Positions 59,164-64,000 of a stretch of 64,000 nucleotides of DNA are shown piece by piece. Made by a program: the position numbers and the translations under genes. The stretch is from Streptomyces canus. GTDB lineage: Bacteria; Actinomycetota; Actinomycetes; Streptomycetales; Streptomycetaceae. The stretch lies in the NCBI RefSeq assembly GCF_001514145.1, contig NZ_KQ948660.1, positions 248,001-312,000 of the forward strand, written 5' to 3'. How positions within the stretch are numbered: the first letter of the stretch is position 1; each line of letters opens with the position of its first letter. Below the pieces are notes generated by a model. It saw nothing but the letters and a program-made list of their open reading frames with translations. It ran no database searches and was not told the DNA's origin.

Positions 59164-59184
59164 CTACTATCGGGACGACAGTAG
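59164..59184. promoter_or_regulatory. Dyad between NmrA and HxlR genes
   Basis: CTACT (59164-59168) and AGTAG (59180-59184) are inverted with an 11-bp spacer and lie 18 bp from the HxlR start. The region is AT-rich for this genome. Likely HxlR operator. Confidence 0.45.
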
Positions 59185-59201
59185 GTACCTAGAGGAAAGT
59201 A

Positions 59202-59636
59202 ATGGCGGAGAGGGTTGATGTGACGGAGACCACTACACGCGGCCGCGGGCCCAGGACCGATGTCCCGCCGGAGAACGCCTGCCCCATCGCCCCCGTGGTC
59301 GACATCGTCTTCAGCCGCTGGACCACACCGATCCTCTGGGCCCTCCACGAGTACGGCCGCCAGCGCTTCGTGGAAGTGGAACGCCGGATCGCCACCATCT
59401 CCCCCAAGGTCCTGACCCAGCGCCTGCGCCAACTGGAACGCGACGGCCTGGTCCACCGCACGTACCACGCGGAGGTCCCGCCCCGCGTGGAGTACGAGAT
59501 CACCGAACTGGGCCGCAGCCTGGCCCCGCTGTTCGCGACGCTGGCGGAGTGGTCACCGAATCTGGAGAGGGTGGAGGAGGCTCGGCGGGCTTATGACGCC
59601 AGGGACCCTGCCTGCCGAGCCCGGAACGGGTCGTGA
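59202..59636 (+). CDS. HxlR-family transcriptional regulator
   Basis: The 144-residue regulator has the single N-terminal Cys (C27, in PPENACPIAPV) followed by FSRWTTPILWALHE, RFVEVERRIATISPKVLTQRLRQLERDGLV and PPRVEYEITELGRSL. This Cys is used by the quinone sensor QsrR/YodB class. The start ATG 59202 has AGAGGAAAG upstream. It is divergent from the NmrA-type gene, its probable target. Confidence 0.92.
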   Translation: MAERVDVTETTTRGRGPRTDVPPENACPIAPVVDIVFSRWTTPILWALHEYGRQRFVEVERRIATISPKVLTQRLRQLERDGLVHRTYHAEVPPRVEYEITELGRSLAPLFATLAEWSPNLERVEEARRAYDARDPACRARNGS

Positions 59637-59668
59637 TCCTGGTGCACCCGGGCAATAGGGGCTGAGGA

Positions 59669-62161
59669 TTATCCGGCGACCCTCCGCACCTGGTCCCGCA
59701 CCGCACGTGCCCGCTCGTCGTCCGGGTTCGATGCGCATGCGCGTTCCGCGTCGGCGAGGGCCGCGTCGAGGGCGGCGAGGGCGAGGTGGGTTTCGGCTCG
59801 GCGGCACAGGGCCCAGGTGTAGGTGGGGTCGAGGTCCAGGGCGCGGTTCAGGGCGGTGAGTGCCTCCGCGAAGCGGCCCAGTCGGGACAGGGCAGCGCCT
59901 CGGCTTGCGTGGGCCGAGGCGTAGTCGGGGGCGAGTGCGAGTACGTGATCGTAGTCGCGGAGGGACTCCTCGAGGCGGCCGGCGTTACGGAGGGCGTCGC
60001 CGCGCTCGCAGCGGCCCCAGGGCCAGTCCGGCTGGAGGGTGACCGCTCGGTCGAGGTCGGCCAGCTGGCGGGCGGGGTCGCCGAGGCCACGCCATACGCG
60101 GGCGCGGCGGACCAGGGCCCAGGTGTAGTCGGGTTTGAGGTCGAGGGCCCGGTCCAGGTCCGCCAAGGCGGAGTCGAGTTCACCCCGGGTCAGGCGGACG
60201 GCGCCTCGGGACGCCCAGGCCAAGTGGTGGGTGGGGTCGAGTCGGATCCCCGTGTCCAGGTCCCTGAGCGCTTCGTCGCCGTGGTTCAGCACCCTGTGGT
60301 ACTCGCCCCGCACCGAGTGGGCGGAGGCGTTGGCCGGCTCCAGCGCGAGGGCCTGGTCCAGGTCGTCGACCGCCGCTTCGTAGTCGCCGAGTTCGCCGCG
60401 CACGTAGGAACGGCCGCGGTAGGCGCGCGCGAGCCCGGTATTCAGCGCCACCGCCTGGTCGTACTCACGCAGTGCCTCCTCCAGCGCGCCCAGGCGGCGT
60501 AGCGCGCTGCCGCGTACCACTCGGGCGTGTGCCTGGGCCGGTTCTTCGAGGGCCGCCCGGGACAGCAGTCGGGCGAGTGCCGCGGGAACGCCGCCCTCGG
60601 TGAGCGTCCGGGACAGTTCGCTCCCCCACCGGGACACCGCTTCCATGTGGCCGTCCCGGCCCGCGTCCAGCAGGGTCCGCGCCCATCGGCCCGCGGTGAC
60701 ATCGTCCGTGTCACAGGCGTCCATGAAGTCCCGCAACACCAACGGCAGCGCGACACGCGCTTGAGCGCACAGCAGGTGGTAGGACTCGGCGAGGCGCAGC
60801 TCCCGCCACTCCTCGTCCGCCCACAGCTCCCCGTCCGGGCGCCCGGCTGCGGACTCCGCCCGCCACTCGCCGAATATCCGGGCAAGACGCTCCTGTTGCT
60901 GGACCCAGCCGCGCGGCGACCGCCCGCGCTGCATCCGCAGCATCGCCTCCCGTACCAGGTCGTGGTAGCGGAGCCGGTCGCCGCGGTCGGTGACGAACGG
61001 CAGGGACCGCAGCCAGGCGAAGAGCTGTTCCGCCTCGTCGTCCGGGCAGTCCACGGCCGCCCGGAACACGTCCATGTCCAGTTGGCGGGGCAGCGAGCAC
61101 GCGAGGGCCGCGGATCGCCGTACCGGATCGTGTTCCCACTTCAGGAAGCGTTCTACGGCCGTCGCACTGGGGTCGCCGATGTCCTCGGGGTCGGTGGGGC
61201 GCTGCTCGGCGAGGGTCGACACCAGGACGGGCAGTCCGCCCGTGAGGCGCAGCACCTCCTCCACCACGGGCTCGGCGACCACTCCCTTGCCCGCCAGCAG
61301 GCCACGGGCCTCCGCCTCCGTGAACGGTCCGAGGGGCATGTCCGTCATGAAGTCGGCGAAGGCGCCCCAGCGGGCGGTGTCGAAGGGGCGTTGGCCCGCC
61401 GTCACCACGACGACCGTCGCCGGGAGGGTGCCGTACCGGTCGCCGGTCATGACCTCGTGCAGCCAGCCGTCGAGGAATTGGCCGGTCCGTTCGTACGTGT
61501 CGAAGAAGAGGACGATCCAGGGGGCCGCGGCCGCCGCGTCGGTGAGTTCGTTCAGAAGCACCGGGGTGAGTATCTGTTCCGGGTGCATGACCAGTTGGAC
61601 GTCTTCCTGGCTGCGGAAGCGTGCGCTGAGCCCGGCCCGCAACCGGTCTGCTCCCTGGGCGAGTTGAGCCGCGTCCAGGGCTCCCGCGAAAGCTCCCACG
61701 CCCGGCACCATTCCCAGTCCGGCCAGTCCTGCCCGCGCCGCGGCCATGCTGCCCGCCGACGGTCCTTCGGGCTCCGCTTCGAGGGTGGCGACGGCGGCGG
61801 CCTCCGCCTCGCGCCGGCGCTCGCGGTGGGTGGCGAGGAGGCGTTCCAGTTCCTTGAAACGGCAGCCCTGGTCGCCCAGTTGGCGGCCGATCTCCGACAT
61901 CGCCTCCGGCACGCTGCCGACGCTCTCGTCGACATAGACCGTGAACGCGCCTTTCTCGCGGGCCACTTGCTCCAGTTCCCGGACCAGGAAGGTCTTCCCG
62001 ACACCGGCGTTGCCGTGCACATGGAAGAGGAACCGGTGCCGCTCGTCCTCGGGCGCCAGGTCGAGGTTGCGTCGGAACGCCGCCCGCTCGTCACTCCGCC
62101 CCACGAAGCCGGCGCGCCTGCGCTGCCGGATCAGCTCCTGCATCGACGGCCGCACCGCCAT
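59669..62161 (-). CDS. STAND-type NTPase with C-terminal TPR array
   Basis: The 830-residue protein starts at ATG 62161 (MAVRPSMQELIRQRR). An NTPase core (residues ~45-360) has Walker A GNAGVGKT (50-57) and Walker B VLFFDTYE near 235, as in signal-transducing STAND ATPases. Residues ~560-830 hold about eight tetratricopeptide repeats, e.g. ARAYRGRSYVRGELGDYEAAVDDLDQAL. STAND proteins act as switches, some in anti-phage defence, but no effector domain such as a nuclease or protease is fused here. It diverges from a toxin-antitoxin pair and shares half-sites with it. Confidence 0.85.
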   Translation of the reverse strand: MAVRPSMQELIRQRRRAGFVGRSDERAAFRRNLDLAPEDERHRFLFHVHGNAGVGKTFLVRELEQVAREKGAFTVYVDESVGSVPEAMSEIGRQLGDQGCRFKELERLLATHRERRREAEAAAVATLEAEPEGPSAGSMAAARAGLAGLGMVPGVGAFAGALDAAQLAQGADRLRAGLSARFRSQEDVQLVMHPEQILTPVLLNELTDAAAAAPWIVLFFDTYERTGQFLDGWLHEVMTGDRYGTLPATVVVVTAGQRPFDTARWGAFADFMTDMPLGPFTEAEARGLLAGKGVVAEPVVEEVLRLTGGLPVLVSTLAEQRPTDPEDIGDPSATAVERFLKWEHDPVRRSAALACSLPRQLDMDVFRAAVDCPDDEAEQLFAWLRSLPFVTDRGDRLRYHDLVREAMLRMQRGRSPRGWVQQQERLARIFGEWRAESAAGRPDGELWADEEWRELRLAESYHLLCAQARVALPLVLRDFMDACDTDDVTAGRWARTLLDAGRDGHMEAVSRWGSELSRTLTEGGVPAALARLLSRAALEEPAQAHARVVRGSALRRLGALEEALREYDQAVALNTGLARAYRGRSYVRGELGDYEAAVDDLDQALALEPANASAHSVRGEYHRVLNHGDEALRDLDTGIRLDPTHHLAWASRGAVRLTRGELDSALADLDRALDLKPDYTWALVRRARVWRGLGDPARQLADLDRAVTLQPDWPWGRCERGDALRNAGRLEESLRDYDHVLALAPDYASAHASRGAALSRLGRFAEALTALNRALDLDPTYTWALCRRAETHLALAALDAALADAERACASNPDDERARAVRDQVRRVAG

Positions 62162-62235
62162 CCGATCACCCCCGTCATGCAAACACCCCGAAGTCTGGCA
62201 GAGGTCCGAAGCCCTGGACAGCCGTCCAGCGATTG

Positions 62236-62257
62236 ACTTCGGAATACGTTCCGAAGT
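62236..62257. promoter_or_regulatory. Perfect 9-bp palindrome at a leaderless promoter
   Basis: ACTTCGGAA (62236-62244), TACG, TTCCGAAGT (62249-62257) is exact. TTGACT (62233-62238) is a -35 and TACCGT (62257-62262) a -10 with 18 bp between, placing transcription at the antitoxin ATG (62269). Half-sites CCGAAG also occur at 62188 and 62206 toward the NTPase gene. Autoregulation by the Phd-type protein is likely. Confidence 0.7.
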
Positions 62258-62268
62258 ACCGTTGGATC

Positions 62269-62730
62269 ATGCCCACCCCCACGGTCGCCTTCTCCGAGCT
62301 CTCCAAGAACTCAAAGCGTGTCGCCGAAACGCTCGACCGGACCCAGCGCGTGCACATCACGCGTCGAGACGGCGAGGATCTGTACCTGACGACTGCCCGC
62401 CACGACCAGCAGCGCGAGGAGACGGCGGACATCACGGCTCGTCTTCTCGCCGCCCTCGTCCGCAGTGACGCCGGCGAGCGGGCCATACTGCGGGCGCTGC
62501 CTTCGGTCTTCCCATGGATGCGCCATCTGTCGGCAGACGAATCGAAGGAGTTCGTGGCCGAGCTCATCGACGCCACGTACGACGCCGCACAACTGGACGT
62601 CCACGCCAATCTGCACCGAGTCGTCGTCGAATGGCGCGCGACGGCCCGGATCCTCGCCGATCCCGGTCTCACTGCACAGCTCACCCGTCGACTGCCGGAC
62701 GAGGACCATGGCGAGGTGACGGCGCCATGA
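62269..62730 (+). CDS. Phd/YefM-type antitoxin
   Basis: The 153-residue protein begins MPTPTVAFSELSKNSKRVAETLDRTQRVHITRRDGEDLYL, the Phd/YefM DNA-binding fold of type II antitoxins. The remaining ~90 residues are helical and probably wrap the toxin; typical Phd antitoxins are ~80 residues, so this one is long. No ribosome binding site precedes ATG 62269; the promoter geometry suggests a leaderless mRNA. It overlaps the toxin gene by 4 bp (ATGA). Confidence 0.82.
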   Translation: MPTPTVAFSELSKNSKRVAETLDRTQRVHITRRDGEDLYLTTARHDQQREETADITARLLAALVRSDAGERAILRALPSVFPWMRHLSADESKEFVAELIDATYDAAQLDVHANLHRVVVEWRATARILADPGLTAQLTRRLPDEDHGEVTAP

Positions 62731-63080
62731 GTCCCAAGCGCGGCGACGACGTCGCCCCGCCGCCGGTCGACCGCGAGTGGCGGCTGCGCTTCGCCACGAA
62801 CGAAGCGGCGAAAGGGTGGGGGGAACTGGGCGCGGAAGCCCCCGGGAACACCCGGCGCTGTTTCGAGGCACTGCGCCGCGACCCCGTGTCCCGAGCGGAC
62901 CCCGACAGACATCACCGACTGCGCGGGCGCCTGGCCACCGGCAGTCTCGGGGGGCGGGAGTATCCCCAGTGGGAATACGAGGTGACGGCGTGCGGTCGCG
63001 TCCGGTACCTCGTCGACGAGGCCCGCCACACGGTCCACTTCGTGTACGCGTCTCCGCGCCACCCCAAGGACACCGAGTAG
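62727..63080 (+). CDS. RelE/ParE-superfamily toxin
   Basis: The 117-residue protein starts inside the antitoxin stop codon. EWRLRFATNEAAKGWGEL, the central RHHRLRGRL, YPQWEYEVTACGRVRYLVD and HTVHFVYASPRHPKDTE follow the RelE/HigB-like beta-sheet with basic residues and a C-terminal HP(K/R). RelE-type toxins cut mRNA in the ribosome; ParE-type poison gyrase. Which applies cannot be told. Pair with the antitoxin gives a complete type II module. Confidence 0.75.
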   Translation: MSPKRGDDVAPPPVDREWRLRFATNEAAKGWGELGAEAPGNTRRCFEALRRDPVSRADPDRHHRLRGRLATGSLGGREYPQWEYEVTACGRVRYLVDEARHTVHFVYASPRHPKDTE

Positions 63081-63159
63081 ACCAGCCGCGGCCAACCTGC
63101 CTCCCCGCCAACGGATTTGGCGTTGGATCACATTGTCTTTCGCGGGGAAGATGGCCCCC

Positions 63160-63666
63160 ATGGCATCGACACCCCCACGCACCACACGCAGCGCACTCCA
63201 CCTCTCCGCCACCCTCCTCACCGCGAGCGTCGCGCTGTACATAGCGCTCGTGGCGTTCGGGAACATCACGGACTTCGGGACCAACCAGGCGTTCGTGCAG
63301 CATGTTCTCGCGATGGACACGACGTTCAAGGACGACGATCTGATGTGGAGAGCCATCACCAGCAAGGGACTTCAGAACACGGCGTACGTCGCGATCATCG
63401 TCTGGGAGACGCTCGCGGCGCTCGTGCTGATCTACGGCACGTGGCTGTGGGTGCGCGGGGACGATCCGCGGGCCCGGCGCTTCTCCACCTACGGCCTGCT
63501 CATGCTCATGCTGCTCTTCGGCGCCGGGTTCATCGCGATCGGCGGGGAGTGGTTCTCCATGTGGCAGTCGGACACCTGGAACGGGCTGGACGCGGCGCTG
63601 CGGGTGTTCGTGTTGAGCGGGGTCGTGCTGCTGGTGGTCAATCTGCCGGACCGCAGCGCCAGTTAG
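63160..63666 (+). CDS. DUF2165 small membrane protein
   Basis: The 168-residue protein has four to five membrane helices (ALHLSATLLTASVALYIALVAFGN, VAIIVWETLAALVLIYGTWLW, YGLLMLMLLFGAGFIAIGG, VFVLSGVVLLVVNL) and the DUF2165 loop ITDFGTNQAFVQHVLAMDTTF. Function unknown. The ATG 63160 was chosen over an upstream in-frame ATG at 63133 because it is preceded by GGGGAAG. It lies 79 bp after the toxin gene but has its own space for a promoter. Confidence 0.85.
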   Translation: MASTPPRTTRSALHLSATLLTASVALYIALVAFGNITDFGTNQAFVQHVLAMDTTFKDDDLMWRAITSKGLQNTAYVAIIVWETLAALVLIYGTWLWVRGDDPRARRFSTYGLLMLMLLFGAGFIAIGGEWFSMWQSDTWNGLDAALRVFVLSGVVLLVVNLPDRSAS

Positions 63667-63678
63667 GGCCAGTTGGCG

Positions 63679-64000
63679 CTAGTTGACGACGACGACCTTC
63701 GTCCCCGTCTCGCCGAACGTCCACAGTGCCGACCCGTCCGCCGTCTTCATGCGGATGCCGCCGGTCTGGACGCCGTTCGCGGGCGGGGGCGAGGAGCCGT
63801 CCACCGCGTTGGAGAAGGCGACGTTCACGCCGCCCACGGCGGTGAAGTACACGATGTGCTCGATCCGCACGCCGTCGGATCCGGTCGTCGGGTCTCCCCG
63901 GCGCAGCGAGACCGAGTAGGTGCCGGGGGCCGGGTCCACCGTCCCCGGCCAGACGGCGAAGGTCCGCCGGGCCGCCTCGCTCGCGTCGATCAGCCAGACC
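63679..64000 (-). CDS. Partial gene running off the window, C-terminal part
   Basis: A minus-strand frame is open from the right edge to TAG at 63679-63681 and encodes the last 106 residues of a longer protein. It is rich in beta-structure (TYSVSLRRGDPTTGSDGVRIEHIVYFT, VNVAFSNAVDGSSPPPANGVQTGGIRMKTADGSALWTF, GETGTKVVVVN). No L,D-transpeptidase or other catalytic motif is in the visible part, so no function is assigned. An ATG at 63939 is inside the frame and unlikely to be the start. Confidence 0.6.
   Translation of the reverse strand, partial: VWLIDASEAARRTFAVWPGTVDPAPGTYSVSLRRGDPTTGSDGVRIEHIVYFTAVGGVNVAFSNAVDGSSPPPANGVQTGGIRMKTADGSALWTFGETGTKVVVVN

Noticed and set aside
62311..63303. Minus-strand frame opposite the toxin-antitoxin genes
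   Set aside because: Shadow; the forward genes have family motifs, a 4-bp overlap and an operator.
1..64000. CRISPR arrays, transposases or integrases
   Set aside because: No regularly spaced repeats of CRISPR type and no transposase or integrase motifs were found in either strand.
1..64000. Secondary-metabolite biosynthetic cluster
   Set aside because: No PKS, NRPS, terpene synthase, lanthipeptide or siderophore genes are present; the exporters are single and regulator-paired.
63939..64000. ATG 63939 as a start of the last gene
   Set aside because: The frame stays open to the window edge with protein-like residues before it, so the gene is cut by the edge.

Overview
This 64 kb window is chromosomal DNA from a Streptomyces or a very close relative. 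The evidence is a very high GC content with strong G/C bias at third codon positions, GTG/TTG starts behind GGAGG-type ribosome binding sites, an HrdD-type sigma factor, an XRE-DUF5753/DUF397 regulator pair, rare TTA (bldA) codons, and many MFS exporters each paired with its own regulator. From memory, the left ~19 kb (mscL, a fructose PTS operon, an MFS exporter, hrdD) resembles the neighbourhood of hrdD in S. coelicolor. There is no rRNA, CRISPR array, transposase or antibiotic biosynthetic cluster.

Layout. 0-5 kb: the end of a SAF-like gene, mscL, an LtrA-family membrane protein, a P1 peptidase, and an L,D-transpeptidase lipoprotein whose catalytic Cys is replaced by Arg. 5-14.5 kb: a DUF6227-like gene with a TTA codon, the leftward fructose operon (DeoR regulator, 1-phosphofructokinase, EIIABC), an MFS exporter divergent from a WYL regulator, a non-coding stretch with repeats and hairpins, and hrdD with a SigR-type promoter. 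14.5-24 kb: GNAT acetyltransferase, a DOPA-dioxygenase-like enzyme divergent from MarR, a TetR/MFS efflux pair, a secreted M6 metalloprotease behind a Crp-type site, a double-length IclR regulator, and a TetR/SDR pair. 24-31 kb: tRNA-Arg(CCT), an MFS exporter, an HxlR/DoxX pair, a HelR-type RNA polymerase ATPase preceded by an almost textbook rifamycin-associated element (RAE), and a divergent xylan operon (GH11 xylanase plus CE4 deacetylase, overlapping TGATG).

31-42.5 kb: a DUF574-type methyltransferase, an amidase and a DUF2235 hydrolase (both without signal peptides), an MFS/ArsR pair sharing a perfect operator-like palindrome, glutathione peroxidase, an XRE/DUF397 pair with a 12-bp perfect inverted repeat, a GPP34 (GOLPH3-like) protein, and a DD-carboxypeptidase with a long acidic repeat tail. 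42.5-52.5 kb: a large membrane protein, a protein of unknown function, a Ser/Thr kinase with a PQQ propeller, an orphan lipoprotein oligopeptide-binding protein, a decayed sirtuin pseudogene and an SDR. 52.6-64 kb: a sodium:solute symporter with a strong terminator, a secreted BNR-propeller protein, a DraG-like hydrolase, an NmrA/HxlR pair, and a divergent module of a STAND NTPase with TPRs facing a Phd/RelE-type toxin-antitoxin pair. That module has a perfect palindrome at a leaderless promoter. A DUF2165 membrane protein and a partial gene end the window.

The region is mainly a set of small regulator-target modules with operators visible between divergent genes. The strongest points are the RAE-helR unit, the NTPase/toxin-antitoxin intergenic region, the Cys-less L,D-transpeptidase, the decayed sirtuin, and three TTA-containing genes. 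Functions were assigned by reading motifs; no database search was run.
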